Shown: positions 52,109-61,057 of the stretch, one piece after another
Layout: every line of letters starts with the position of its first letter
Numbering within the stretch: position 1 is the stretch's first letter
DNA from: an uncultured Ellagibacter sp.
GTDB taxonomy: Bacteria; Actinomycetota; Coriobacteriia; Coriobacteriales; Eggerthellaceae
Direction of reading: 5' to 3'
Length of the DNA stretch: 64,000 nt
Assembly (NCBI GenBank): GCA_934654815.1
Contig: CAKUGU010000008.1
Coordinates: 1 to 64,000 of the forward strand
Position numbers and translations under genes: made by a program
Notes under the pieces: generated by a model
Databases searched by the model: none
What the model was told of the DNA's origin: nothing
The model's input: only the letters and a program-made list of their open reading frames with translations

Positions 52109-53902
52109 CTAGAAAATGGGATGCGTCGGGTGCTTCTCCTCGTCCACCTCGAACACGTAATCATCGTCGTATTTCGGCGGGATGACGGGGATCTGGAGGA
52201 ACGAGGCATGGTCCGCGCCCGTGTGGAACACGTGCTTGCCCGCGTTGTCGGTTTCCCACATGAGCGGCTCGATCCAGTGGGGGTCGCGGATGTAGCGGCC
52301 CGCGATCTGCACGCGGATGGTCTCGCCCGCATGCCAGATGCGGCTCGTGGGGTTGATCTCGACGTCGATCGGGACGATCTCGCCCGGGGCAAGCTTGAGC
52401 TCGCGCCTATGCGCCTGCACGGGCTCGAAGTCGGTTGAAAGTTCGGGGTCGAGCTCGCGATGGGACACACGCAGCTTGCCCCACGCCCCTGGGTGCGGCG
52501 CCGTGCCGTGGAACAGGGTGACAGGCTGCTCCACGCCGGTGCGCGAGAGCTTCTTCACCGTGACGAAGAGGTCCATGTCGTCGTGCCCACGGGCCTCCGC
52601 CCACGCGTGCAGCTTCATGTAGCCCGTGAGCTCGGTGTCTTCAGTGAACGTGTAGTCGAAGTCGATTTCCCCGGTCGCGGGATCGTAACCCGCCTCGGCG
52701 GCCTGCTCGGGGTTCTCGCACTTCATGCGCATGTCGGACGCGTCGAGGTAGAGCTTCTCGTAGCGGGTGCGCGCAAGCGGGAACTCGTCCTCCGGGCGGT
52801 CGACCTGGAAGTCGTCGTCGAAGCGATCCTGCACGCTGATGCGCACGCGCGGAGTCGATTCCCACCCGTTGCGGATATCCTTGCAGTAGCGGTCGAAAAA
52901 TGCCTTGAGCTCCTCCATGTTATGGCGCTCGTAGAAGTCGGGCCACTCGAATTCGCGGTGCGCACGCAGCCACTTCTGCTTACTCGCGATCTTGCGCCAG
53001 CCGATAACGCTGCCGCGCAGGTGGAAGTGGTTCCAGCCGGCGGTCACGTACGCGGGCACCGTGATCTTCGAGAAGTCGGGGATCTTGTCTTCCCAGTACG
53101 CGTTCATGAGCGGGTACTTCTCGGCCATGGCGCCCATGTCGTCGATGCCTTCGAGGCCGCAGGCGCCCGCCGTGGCGAAGTTCGTGAACTTGATGCACGG
53201 GATGCCGCCTTCGGAAAGCGACTCGCGGTACATGTCGCTCATGCCCTCCCACGGGGCGATGCACGCGAGATGCGGCGGCTGCTCGGCGGCGATGTGCCAC
53301 TGGCTGATGGCGAGCGCGGAGGATCCGGCCATGGTCACGCGCCCGTTGCACCACGGCTGGGCGGCCGTCCACTCGATGAAGTCGTAGCCGTCTTCGGCGT
53401 CCTGCTTGCCGAACTGCTCGTGATAGCCACGGGAGTATCCGATGCCGCGGATGTCGACGTTGATGACGGCATAGCCGTTCGGGCACCAGAACTCGGGGTC
53501 GGCCGCCTCGAACTTGGCGGAATTCGAGATGGATCCCGCGGGCACGCCCGGTGTGTAGGCCTTCAGCTCGTCGGGGCGGTACTCGTTCGGCCGCTTGCCG
53601 TAGTTAGACCAGGCGAGGATGGCGGGCACCTTCACCGTGTCATCGGCGGGGCGGAAGATGTCGGCGTAGAGCACGACACCGTCGCGCATCGGGACCGCGA
53701 CGTCCTGCTCGCAGATGACGCCCGGCATGACCTCGTAAGTCCGCTGGTCGAAAGGATACGGCTTGTGCAGCTTCTTCTCGTCTTCGGGAAGCTTCTCGTA
53801 TTCCTCTATCGGCGTGGGGATGAGCTCCTTGGCGTAGACTTTGTCGATCACCTCCCCACCCATTTCAGCAGGAACGGTGAACTGCTCGCGTCCGAATAAC
53901 AT
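52109..53902 (-). CDS. CocE/NonD family hydrolase (X-Pro dipeptidyl-peptidase-like)
   Basis: A 597-residue serine hydrolase. The S15-type domain begins around AVPMRDGVVLYADIFRPADD, with INVDIRGIGYSRGYHEQFGK, the nucleophile elbow VTMAGSSALAISQWHIAA and VPAYVTAGWNHFHLRGSV (His region); the C-terminal jelly-roll domain has ELTGYMKLHAWAEARGHDDM and GETIRVQIAGR. Relatives hydrolyse esters or N-terminal dipeptides; the substrate is unknown. The first 60 residues are an extra helical region. No signal peptide. AAAGGAG before the ATG. Confidence 0.88.
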   Translation of the reverse strand: MLFGREQFTVPAEMGGEVIDKVYAKELIPTPIEEYEKLPEDEKKLHKPYPFDQRTYEVMPGVICEQDVAVPMRDGVVLYADIFRPADDTVKVPAILAWSNYGKRPNEYRPDELKAYTPGVPAGSISNSAKFEAADPEFWCPNGYAVINVDIRGIGYSRGYHEQFGKQDAEDGYDFIEWTAAQPWCNGRVTMAGSSALAISQWHIAAEQPPHLACIAPWEGMSDMYRESLSEGGIPCIKFTNFATAGACGLEGIDDMGAMAEKYPLMNAYWEDKIPDFSKITVPAYVTAGWNHFHLRGSVIGWRKIASKQKWLRAHREFEWPDFYERHNMEELKAFFDRYCKDIRNGWESTPRVRISVQDRFDDDFQVDRPEDEFPLARTRYEKLYLDASDMRMKCENPEQAAEAGYDPATGEIDFDYTFTEDTELTGYMKLHAWAEARGHDDMDLFVTVKKLSRTGVEQPVTLFHGTAPHPGAWGKLRVSHRELDPELSTDFEPVQAHRRELKLAPGEIVPIDVEINPTSRIWHAGETIRVQIAGRYIRDPHWIEPLMWETDNAGKHVFHTGADHASFLQIPVIPPKYDDDYVFEVDEEKHPTHPIF

Positions 53903-54181
53903 GGTTGTCTCCTTTCCCTTATCGCATTCGTATGCATCCGAAGCGGCATGGCTAAATGCGCTGCACTCGATGCTTACAGTATTGCCAAAAGGAATCGGAA
54001 CGTCTACGACACGGAAACGCGCAGTGTCGCAGGATGGAAGAATGCGACACGCGATTGCGTCCGAACAAGCGAATGGGCGCGCCCGCGAGCGCGCGAAGAG
54101 CGAAAGGCCTCGGGGAAAGCAGACCTGCAGTACGGAGCCATGAAAAGACGTCGGCGCTGTAGCGGCCCCGATGCCTACGAA

Positions 54182-54404
54182 ACGGGAAAATCGCCCTCGC
54201 GTGTTCGAGAATGACGATTTTTCGCCCGTCGGAGTGCCTTTGGGAGGCTTTCAAGGTGCGATTGAGGCTCGAAGGCGACGTGATACAAAAGTTACGCCCC
54301 ATATCTATTAGATATGGGGCGTAACGCACGAATGAAATCGTGTCGAGAAGGCGAGTGCCGCGAAAAATCGAAATTTTCGAACACGGCGGGCATTTTTTCC
54401 TGCA
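54182..54404. repeat. Nested palindromic element
   Basis: In the 637-base gap 53903-54539 with no recognisable gene. Arms of about 44 bases are imperfect inverted copies; the best part, GCGTGTTCGAGAATGACGAT + TTTTCGC (54199-54225), pairs with 54360-54386 at 23 of 27 positions. At the centre is a perfect 17-bp palindrome with one unpaired base, GTTACGCCCCATATCTA and its complement (54291-54325). It may be a distant relative of the other intergenic repeats (arms contain GGGAAAATCGCCC). Confidence 0.6.
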
Positions 54405-54539
54405 TGGACGAGGTAAGTCGACCAAAGAAACCGCCCGCGCCCTCAATCGCAGCACGAACGACAAGCGAACCAGCATGCCCGCAAGCGTACGCAATTCGAA
54501 AGTCCACCGCGTACGCTTGCGAAGCCCCGAACGCGCAGC

Positions 54540-57131
54540 CTAGAACGCCTCGAAGCGGCGGCGGCGTTGTTCGACCAGGTCGTCGGGCGAAACATCGACG
54601 AGCTCAGCGAGCTCGCGACGCACGTAGTCGCCCACCACGGCAACGGCGGCATCGGGGTTCTCGTGAGCAGGTGCCGGGCCTTCCGAGAGCACGTCGTCCA
54701 CGATTCCCATGTCGTGAGCCTCGTGCGCGCTCATCTTCATGACGGCGGCCGCTTCGGGAGCGCGCGTACGATCCCTCCAGAGAATCGACGCGAAGCCCTC
54801 GGGCGACAGCACCGAGTACACGGCATGCTCCTGCATGGCGACGCGGTTTGCCACCGCGAGCGCAAGAGCGCCGCCGCTTCCGCCTTCGCCCAGAAGCACG
54901 CTCACGACGGGCACCTTGAGCCCCGCCATCGCGAGCAGGTTGTCAGCGATGGCGTTGCCCTGCCCGCGCTCCTCCGCCTCCATGCCGCAGAACGCGCCCT
55001 GCGTGTCGACGAAGCACACGATGGGGCGGCCGAACTTCTCGGCCTCGCGCATGAGACGAAGGCTCTTGCGGTAGCCCTCGGGCTGGGGGCAGCCGAAGTT
55101 GCGCTTGATGCGCTCCTTCAGGTCGGCGCCCTTTTCCTCGGCGATGACCGTGACGGCCTGGTGCCCGATCCAACCGACGCCCGCGACGATCGCGCCGTCG
55201 TCGCCGAACGCGCGGTCGCCGTGCAGCTCGATGAAGCCATCGACGATGCGGTCGATGTAGTAGCGCGACGTGGGACGATGCACGTTGCGCGCAAGCTGCA
55301 CGCTCTCCCATGCGTTCGCCGCGCGAGCCCCATCGGTCGCCGGAACCGACACGCGCGCGTTCTCGTCGGCGAGCGCCGCCGGGGCACCGGCCGTGGGAGC
55401 GACCGCCCCTTCGGGGGCCGAATGCGTGTCGTCCTCGACGTCGGAGGCGGCCGAGGCGGCCGTACGGCGGCGCCCCGCCTCGCGCTCGATCTGCTTGGCC
55501 TTGCTGCCGAACCAGCCGAACGCCGTCTCGATGAGCGACGGGCCCTTTTCGGCCGCATCGGCCTCTTCGCGCAGCAGCACGTCGTCGACGGGGAGCAGGC
55601 CGTACGTCACCTTGTTGTACGTGTCGGTGCCGTGCGCAAGGTTCGACATGACGGCGTCGTAGGTCATGAGCGTGCGCTCCTCGCCCGGGCGCGGCTCACC
55701 GTGAACGCTCGTCGCGAAGTGGATGGCAAGCAGCTGCGCGAGCGTGGCGCGCAGGTCGGAACGCGGCACGACCGCGTCGACGAGCCCGTGCGAAAGCGCG
55801 AACTCCGCGGTCTGGAAGCCCTTGGGCAGCTCCTGCTTGATGGTGTCACGGATGACGCGCTGCCCGGCGAAGCCGATGAGCGCATGGGGTTCCGCGAGGA
55901 TGATGTCGCCCTGCATCGCGAACGATGCGGTAACGCCGCCCGTGGTGGGGTCGGTGATGACGGAGATGTAGGGCAGCCCCGCATCGGCCAGGCGCGACAG
56001 CGCGCACGACACCTTCGCCATCTGCATGAGGGACGCGAGCCCCTCCTGCATGCGCGCGCCGCCTGAAGCGGTGAACGCGACGACGGGGATGCGTTCGTCG
56101 GCCGCGCGGCGCACGAGGCGCGCCATCTTCTCGCCGACCGCCGTGCCCATCGAGCCCATGAGGAAGGTCGACTCCATGACGGCGAACGCGAGCGGGATAC
56201 CGGCGATACGGCCGCGACCGGTGCGGATTCCCTCGTCAAGGCCCGTTTTCTCGCGCAGGCCGGCGATTTTGTCGGCGTAGCCGGGGAAGTCGAGCGGGTC
56301 GGGTTCGGGCATGTGGCGATCCCATTCCTCGAAGCTGCCGGAATCGAGCAGGTCGGCGATGCGCTCGTCGGAGGTCATGCGGAAGTACCCGCCGCAGGTC
56401 GGGCACACGTAGTGCGACGCGGCAAGGCTCTCCTCACCGAACTTCAGCCCGCAATGGGGACAGGTGCGCCATTTGTCCTCCACGGGAGCGGCCTTCTCGG
56501 TGGCGCAGAGCACCCAGCCGAGCGCCGGCGTCTCGTTAGCAAGAGGCTTGAACACGTTCACGCCGCGGGCGATGGCGCGAGCAAGGAACCCGTCGACCTC
56601 GCCGAGCGGTCGCGCTTCGTCGCACAGAAGCACGACGCGCGCCGAGCATTCGCGTGCGGCGGCGAGCACCGCGTAGGCGTTGCAGAACAGGGCGTCGGAG
56701 TACTTCTCACCCAAGCGCACCGTTCCCGCGCATTGGCGCAGGTAGGGCTCGAAGCGGCGGTCGTCGGTGTAGGGAATCCACACGGCGAACCCGGCGTCGG
56801 TGGCCGCCTGCAGGTACGCCTTCGCCATGCGGCCGCGCGACATGAGCAGCGCACGCGGGCGCGCATCGACCGACCCCTTGCCGTCCACCGGGGCGTACGC
56901 GCTCGAATCGCCCGCCGGCACCACGTAGTACTCCGACGAGTCGGCCGCGTCGACCGCGTTCGGGGAGACGGCCCCTTCCGCCGCGGCCTCTTCCGCGATG
57001 CGCGAAAGGCGGTACGCGACGTTCGATTCCTCGCTCGCCGCCTTCTTGCCGGTCGCATTCGGCGCGCCCGACTCCGGCGTGAACGTGCCGTCCGATGCGA
57101 AACTGACGTATCCCTGCTTACCGATTTTCAT
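54540..57131 (-). CDS. accDA: Fused acetyl-CoA carboxylase carboxyltransferase (AccD-AccA) with biotin-carboxylase-like N-terminal remnant
   Basis: An 863-residue protein. Residues about 90-205 resemble the N-terminal domain of biotin carboxylase (ALLMSRGRMAKAYLQAATDA, FEPYLRQCAGTVRLGEKYSD) but lack the ATP-grasp part. AccD follows (about 215-530): a zinc ribbon CPHCGLKF...CPTCGGYF, then TASGGARMQEGLASLMQMAK and YISVITDPTTGGVTASFAM. AccA follows (about 600-863): ARNVHRPTSRYYIDRI, FVDTQGAFCGMEAEERGQ and VLLGEGGSGGALALA. It transfers CO2 from carboxybiotin to acetyl-CoA for malonyl-CoA. accB and accC are absent from this operon, which is unusual. GAGGG lies nine bases before the ATG. Confidence 0.9.
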   Translation of the reverse strand: MKIGKQGYVSFASDGTFTPESGAPNATGKKAASEESNVAYRLSRIAEEAAAEGAVSPNAVDAADSSEYYVVPAGDSSAYAPVDGKGSVDARPRALLMSRGRMAKAYLQAATDAGFAVWIPYTDDRRFEPYLRQCAGTVRLGEKYSDALFCNAYAVLAAARECSARVVLLCDEARPLGEVDGFLARAIARGVNVFKPLANETPALGWVLCATEKAAPVEDKWRTCPHCGLKFGEESLAASHYVCPTCGGYFRMTSDERIADLLDSGSFEEWDRHMPEPDPLDFPGYADKIAGLREKTGLDEGIRTGRGRIAGIPLAFAVMESTFLMGSMGTAVGEKMARLVRRAADERIPVVAFTASGGARMQEGLASLMQMAKVSCALSRLADAGLPYISVITDPTTGGVTASFAMQGDIILAEPHALIGFAGQRVIRDTIKQELPKGFQTAEFALSHGLVDAVVPRSDLRATLAQLLAIHFATSVHGEPRPGEERTLMTYDAVMSNLAHGTDTYNKVTYGLLPVDDVLLREEADAAEKGPSLIETAFGWFGSKAKQIEREAGRRRTAASAASDVEDDTHSAPEGAVAPTAGAPAALADENARVSVPATDGARAANAWESVQLARNVHRPTSRYYIDRIVDGFIELHGDRAFGDDGAIVAGVGWIGHQAVTVIAEEKGADLKERIKRNFGCPQPEGYRKSLRLMREAEKFGRPIVCFVDTQGAFCGMEAEERGQGNAIADNLLAMAGLKVPVVSVLLGEGGSGGALALAVANRVAMQEHAVYSVLSPEGFASILWRDRTRAPEAAAVMKMSAHEAHDMGIVDDVLSEGPAPAHENPDAAVAVVGDYVRRELAELVDVSPDDLVEQRRRRFEAF

Positions 57132-57176
57132 CCTTGAGAGCCCTCTTGAACGATTCCTACCCTGCTTGCCTGAAAC

Positions 57177-57623
57177 CTACTCGCCACGGGCGAGCACGTA
57201 CTTCTGCTGCGCGGTGGCGCACACCGTGTCGCCCACACGTGCCTCGACGTCGGCGACGACCAGGCGAGACGACGACTTCACGATGGTCGCCTCGAGCGTG
57301 AGCGTATCGCCCGGGCGCACCTGGTTGCGGAACTTCGCCTTGTCGATGCCCGCGAAGAACCCGAGCGCCCCTTCGTCGGCCCGCTCTACAAGCGCGCAGA
57401 ACGAAGCCGCCTGCGCGAGCGCCTCCATGATGATGACGCCCGGAAGCACCGGATGCGTGGGGAAATGCCCCTTGAACAGGGGAAGCTCGGGGTCGACGTC
57501 GAGCTCGGCCACGATATGCTCGCCCGGTCGGCACTCGACGACGCGAGAAAGCCACACGAACGGGTCGCGATGCGGAAGCACGCGCTCGATGTCTTCGCGC
57601 CCGCAAGGGTACTGAATGTCCAT
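57177..57623 (-). CDS. fabZ: 3-hydroxyacyl-ACP dehydratase FabZ
   Basis: A 148-residue hot-dog-fold dehydratase: VLPHRDPFVWLSRVV at the start, then the catalytic His in GHFPTHPVLPGVIIMEALAQ and Glu in the following helix, and FFAGIDKAKFRNQVRPGD. It removes water from 3-hydroxyacyl-ACP in fatty-acid elongation. It lies between accDA (45 bases after) and fabF (372 bases before). The long upstream gap with structured repeats is unusual for this otherwise tight operon. AAGGAAGG is 14-15 bases before the ATG. Confidence 0.9.
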   Translation of the reverse strand: MDIQYPCGREDIERVLPHRDPFVWLSRVVECRPGEHIVAELDVDPELPLFKGHFPTHPVLPGVIIMEALAQAASFCALVERADEGALGFFAGIDKAKFRNQVRPGDTLTLEATIVKSSSRLVVADVEARVGDTVCATAQQKYVLARGE

Positions 57624-57700
57624 AGGTTAGAAACCTTCCTTATCTCGATAACCTGCCCGCAACGCGGGAACACGAGTCCGCGACAGTGCCGAGGCGCCAC

Positions 57701-57869
57701 GCCGCCGAAACGCTCGCAACCCGAATCCTAAACACCCAGGTCGCCGAAACGTCAGCGGGAAGAACCTCCGACAAGCACAATCGACGCCCCGGTCGACTGA
57801 AGTCAGCACGGCCGCCGAAGCCCCGACAACCCGAGCGTCTAAAACACCTAGGTCGCCGAAACGCCAGCG
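57701..57869. repeat. Imperfect 57-59-bp direct repeat between fabF and fabZ
   Basis: 57701-57757 and 57811-57869 both begin GCCGCCGAA and share AACCCGA, CTAAAACACC-like and AGGTCGCCGAAACG(T/C)CAGCG stretches; start-to-start distance is 110 bases. They lie in the 372-base gap 57624-57995 inside the fab operon. I see no coding function; no biotinyl-protein motif is present where accB would be expected. Confidence 0.55.
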
Positions 57870-57875
57870 AGCGGT

Positions 57876-57965
57876 GCTCTGGCGAGTGCAGATGCCGCGA
57901 GAGCTTGAGGAAGCGTACTTCGGTACGCGACGAAAGCTCGCAGCGAGCAGCTGTGCCGCCAGAGC
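57876..57965 (-). ncRNA. Multi-stem structured element between fabF and fabZ
   Basis: Outer arms GCTCTGGCG (57876-57884) and CGCCAGAGC (57957-57965), a middle pair GAGCTT / AAGCTC, and an apical GCGTAC-TTCG-GTACGC hairpin with a stable UUCG-type loop. It sits 31 bases after the fabF stop codon in the operon mRNA. It could be an RNA regulatory element, a processing site or a dispersed palindromic repeat. Confidence 0.5.
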
Positions 57966-57995
57966 GCCGCGCAGCGTCGGCTCATTCGCCGTTCG

Positions 57996-59270
57996 TTAGA
58001 ACGGCGAAATGGCGAGGCATGCGTTGTGGCCGCCGAAGCCGAGGGAGTTCGACAAGGCGACCTTCTGCTTGTAGTTCATAAGCGGCTCTTTGAGCACGTT
58101 CGCGGGTGCCTCGGGGTCGGGCGTCTCGAAGCCGGCAGTCGGGGGCACGCAATCGTTCGCGACCGAAAGGGCGCAGACGATGGCCTCGACCGCGCCTGCG
58201 GCGCCGAGCGTGTGGCCGGTGGTTCCCTTCACCGAGCACACGGGGACCTTCCGACCCGCGTCTTCGCCGCAAAGCGCGCGCAGCGCCGCGGACTCGGTGA
58301 GCTCGTTGGCGTGCGTGCCGGTGCCGTGCGCATTGAAATGCCCCAGGTCGGCGGGCGTGAAGCCGCCTTCCTCGAGCGCGTTTCTCATGGCGCGCACCAC
58401 GCCTTCGCCGGTCGGGTCGGGGGCGGTCATATGGTAGGCGTCGCCGGTCGAGCCGAAGCCGGTGATTTCCGCCAGGGGCTTCGCACCGCGCGCGAGCGCG
58501 TGCTCGAGCGACTCGAGGATCACCGCTCCCGCGCCCTCGCCTGCGACGAAGCCACCGCGATCAAGGTCGAACGGGCGCGACGCGCGCGTCGGGTCCTCTT
58601 CACGGGAAAGCGCGCCCAGATTCGAGAAGCCGGCGATGCAGATGGGGTTCACGCTTTCCTCGGCGCCGCCCGCGAGCGCCGCGTCGACGTAGCCGTGGCG
58701 GATGTCGCGCACGGCCTGGCCGATGCAGTGGGCGCCCGTGGCGCACGCGGTGACGACGTTGATGCACTCACCCTTCATGCCGTAGCGGATGGCAAGGTTG
58801 CCCGCGGCGATATTGCCGATCATCGTGGGCACGAACAGCGGGTTCACGCGCTTAGGGCCCTTCTCGAACAGCGTCTTGAAGCCGCGCTCGAGCTCGTCGA
58901 TGCCGCCGATGCCGCTGCCGAACACCACAGCCACGCGCGAGGGGTCCTCGTCTTCCATGGAAAGCCCCGCCTGAGCGACCGCCTCGTCTGCGGCGACGAT
59001 GGCGTACTGCACGAAGCGCTCGAACCGGCGGCTCTCCTTCTTCGTGAGGCCGTGCTCGGTGGCGTCGAAGCCCACGACCTCGCCGGCGTTGTGCACCTCG
59101 TAGTCGCTCGTGTCGAAGCGCTCGATGGGGCGAATGCAGCATTCGCGGCCCATGACGGCGTTCCAGAGGGCCTCTACCCCCACGCCAGCAGGCGTGATCG
59201 CGCCCATGCCGGTGATGACGACGCGGTGCGTCCCGTCGGGGCGGCGCGTGCCGGTATTCGTTTCACTCAT
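57996..59270 (-). CDS. fabF: Beta-ketoacyl-ACP synthase II FabF
   Basis: A 424-residue condensing enzyme. The Cys-His-His triad is visible: Cys in INVVTACATGAHCIG, His in GHFNAHGTGTHANE and His in SVKGTTGHTLGAAGA; SNSLGFGGHNA closes the C-terminus. It elongates acyl-ACP with malonyl-ACP. Its ATG overlaps the fabG stop codon by four bases (ATGA at 59267-59270), so the two are coupled. No fabH is in this window. Confidence 0.93.
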   Translation of the reverse strand: MSETNTGTRRPDGTHRVVITGMGAITPAGVGVEALWNAVMGRECCIRPIERFDTSDYEVHNAGEVVGFDATEHGLTKKESRRFERFVQYAIVAADEAVAQAGLSMEDEDPSRVAVVFGSGIGGIDELERGFKTLFEKGPKRVNPLFVPTMIGNIAAGNLAIRYGMKGECINVVTACATGAHCIGQAVRDIRHGYVDAALAGGAEESVNPICIAGFSNLGALSREEDPTRASRPFDLDRGGFVAGEGAGAVILESLEHALARGAKPLAEITGFGSTGDAYHMTAPDPTGEGVVRAMRNALEEGGFTPADLGHFNAHGTGTHANELTESAALRALCGEDAGRKVPVCSVKGTTGHTLGAAGAVEAIVCALSVANDCVPPTAGFETPDPEAPANVLKEPLMNYKQKVALSNSLGFGGHNACLAISPF

Positions 59271-60031
59271 AATGCCATACCTCCATCGATGCAGATCACC
59301 TGACCGGTGATGTAGCCGGCGCCGTCGCCTGCCAGAAACGCCACGAGATTCGCCACGTCTTCGGGCTCGCCCATGCGCCCTGCGGCGATGCGGCCGGCGA
59401 TGGCCTCCTTCTGCTTGTCGGAAAGCGCGTCGGTCATGTCCGTGGCGATGAATCCCGGCGCGACCGCGTTCACCGTGACGTTGCGCGACGCGATCTCGCG
59501 CGCAAGCGACTTCGTGATGCCGATGACGCCCGCCTTCGACGCCGCGTAGTTCGCCTGCCCGGCGTTGCCGGACACGCCGACGACGCTCGACATGTTGACG
59601 ATGCGGCCGAAGCGTTGCTTCATCATGATCTTCGTCGCGGCCTTGCAGCAGTTGAACGTGCCCTTCAGGTTGACGTCGATGACGGCGTCGAAATCCTCTT
59701 CCTTCATGCGCGCCACGAGCCCGTCGCGCGTGATGCCCGCGTTGTTCACGAGCACGTCGAGCCGCCCGAACGCGGTGCGCGCCGACTCCACAAGGGTCGT
59801 CGCCTCCTCGGCGTTCGCCACGTTGGCGACGAGCGCGATCGACTTCACGCCGTACTTCATGGTGAGCTCGACGGCGAGTTCCTGGGTCTGCGGAAGGCTT
59901 GCCGCGCTCGAGCAGTTCAGGCACACGTTCATGCCCTCGCTCGCGAGCTTCTCGGCGATGGCGCGGCCGATTCCGCGGCTCGATCCGGTGACGAGCGCGC
60001 CCTTGCGGGCCGGTTTCGCCTCTTCGGTCAT
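59267..60031 (-). CDS. fabG: 3-oxoacyl-ACP reductase FabG
   Basis: A 254-residue short-chain dehydrogenase: cofactor motif GSSRGIGRAIAEKL, NNAGITRDGLVARM, catalytic Ser in VVGVSGNAGQANYAASKAGV with YxxxK (Tyr-Ala-Ala-Ser-Lys), and NAVAPGFIATDM. It reduces 3-oxoacyl-ACP with NADPH. Coupled to fabF by overlap; 66 bases after fabD. GGGAG precedes the ATG. Confidence 0.93.
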   Translation of the reverse strand: MTEEAKPARKGALVTGSSRGIGRAIAEKLASEGMNVCLNCSSAASLPQTQELAVELTMKYGVKSIALVANVANAEEATTLVESARTAFGRLDVLVNNAGITRDGLVARMKEEDFDAVIDVNLKGTFNCCKAATKIMMKQRFGRIVNMSSVVGVSGNAGQANYAASKAGVIGITKSLAREIASRNVTVNAVAPGFIATDMTDALSDKQKEAIAGRIAAGRMGEPEDVANLVAFLAGDGAGYITGQVICIDGGMAL

Positions 60032-60097
60032 GGTTTCACTCCCTCGGGTGTCAGCGCGCGGCGAGGCGCCTCGTCGCGCGGCGGGTATTTCGATTCC

Positions 60098-61036
60098 TTA
60101 TTGTTGGCGGTTCGCGTCCTGAAACGACGAGACGGCCGCCTCGAAGCTTTCGCGGTCCTCCACGCAGGCGCGGCAGGCCTTGCGATCGATGCGCTTCACG
60201 AGGTTGGAGAGCACGCCGCCGAAGCCGACCTCCCAAAACGTCGTCGCGCCCTGCGCTTCGAGCGCCTCGACGCTTTGCTGGAAGCGAACGGGACTCGTGA
60301 GGTGCGCGACCAGGTGCTCGCGCGCCGCGTCGGCGGAAAGCGGCTTGGCGTCGACGTTGCAGATGAGGGGGATCTCGGGCTCCCTGAACTCGACGCCTTC
60401 AAGATAAGCAGCGAGTTTGTCGGCGGCGTCGGCCATGAGCGGGCTGTGGAACGCCCCCGACGTGGCCAGGCGCGCGAAGCGCTTGCCGCGCGCGCCCCAC
60501 GCCCCCTCGGCGCGGGCAACGGCGTCGGGCGTGCCGGAGACGACGATCTGACCTGGGCTGTTGAAGTTCGCGGGGACGAGCACGTCGCCCTGGGCGCACT
60601 CTTCGCACACCGCGCGGACCTCGTCTTCGTCCGCCTTCAGAAGCGCGCTCATCGCGCCCGCGTGCGCTTCGGACGCCTCGGCCATGTACTCGGCGCGCTT
60701 CGCGACGAAGCGGTAGGTGTCTTCTTCGGAGAGCATGCCCGACACGGCGAGCGCCGAGACCTGCCCGAGCGAGAAGCCGAGCACCGCGGAGGGCACGACG
60801 CCCGCGGTCATGAGGGCGCGCGCGATGCCGACCGAGAGCACGCAGAGCGCCGGCTGGGCGAAACGCGTGTCGTTGAGCTTCTCAGGGGCCGCCGTGGCGA
60901 TGAGTTCGGCGAGGTCGTAGCCCAAAACGCCCGACGCGCGGGAAAACGACTCCGCGACTTGGGGCACATCCATGAGGTCGGCGCCCATGCCGGGTTTCTG
61001 CGACCCCTGGCCGGAAAAGAGAAATACCGGGTTCAT
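60098..61036 (-). CDS. fabD: Malonyl-CoA:ACP transacylase FabD
   Basis: A 312-residue acyltransferase: FLFSGQGSQKPGMG at the start, nucleophile Ser in VLGFSLGQVSAL, an Arg/Lys region VAKRAEYMAEA and His in SGAFHSPLMADAA. The nucleophile elbow reads GFSLGQ rather than the common GHSLGE; the His beside Ser is replaced by Phe. It loads malonyl groups onto ACP. It lies 21 bases after fabK. The ribosome-binding site is weak. Confidence 0.92.
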   Translation of the reverse strand: MNPVFLFSGQGSQKPGMGADLMDVPQVAESFSRASGVLGYDLAELIATAAPEKLNDTRFAQPALCVLSVGIARALMTAGVVPSAVLGFSLGQVSALAVSGMLSEEDTYRFVAKRAEYMAEASEAHAGAMSALLKADEDEVRAVCEECAQGDVLVPANFNSPGQIVVSGTPDAVARAEGAWGARGKRFARLATSGAFHSPLMADAADKLAAYLEGVEFREPEIPLICNVDAKPLSADAAREHLVAHLTSPVRFQQSVEALEAQGATTFWEVGFGGVLSNLVKRIDRKACRACVEDRESFEAAVSSFQDANRQQ

Positions 61037-61057
61037 CAGATAGTCAGGTCCCTTCGA

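Noticed and set aside
57624..57995. A hidden accB (biotin carboxyl carrier) gene between fabF and fabZ.
   Set aside because: No frame contains a biotinylation motif such as AMKM/ESMKM, and repeats and hairpins fill the space.
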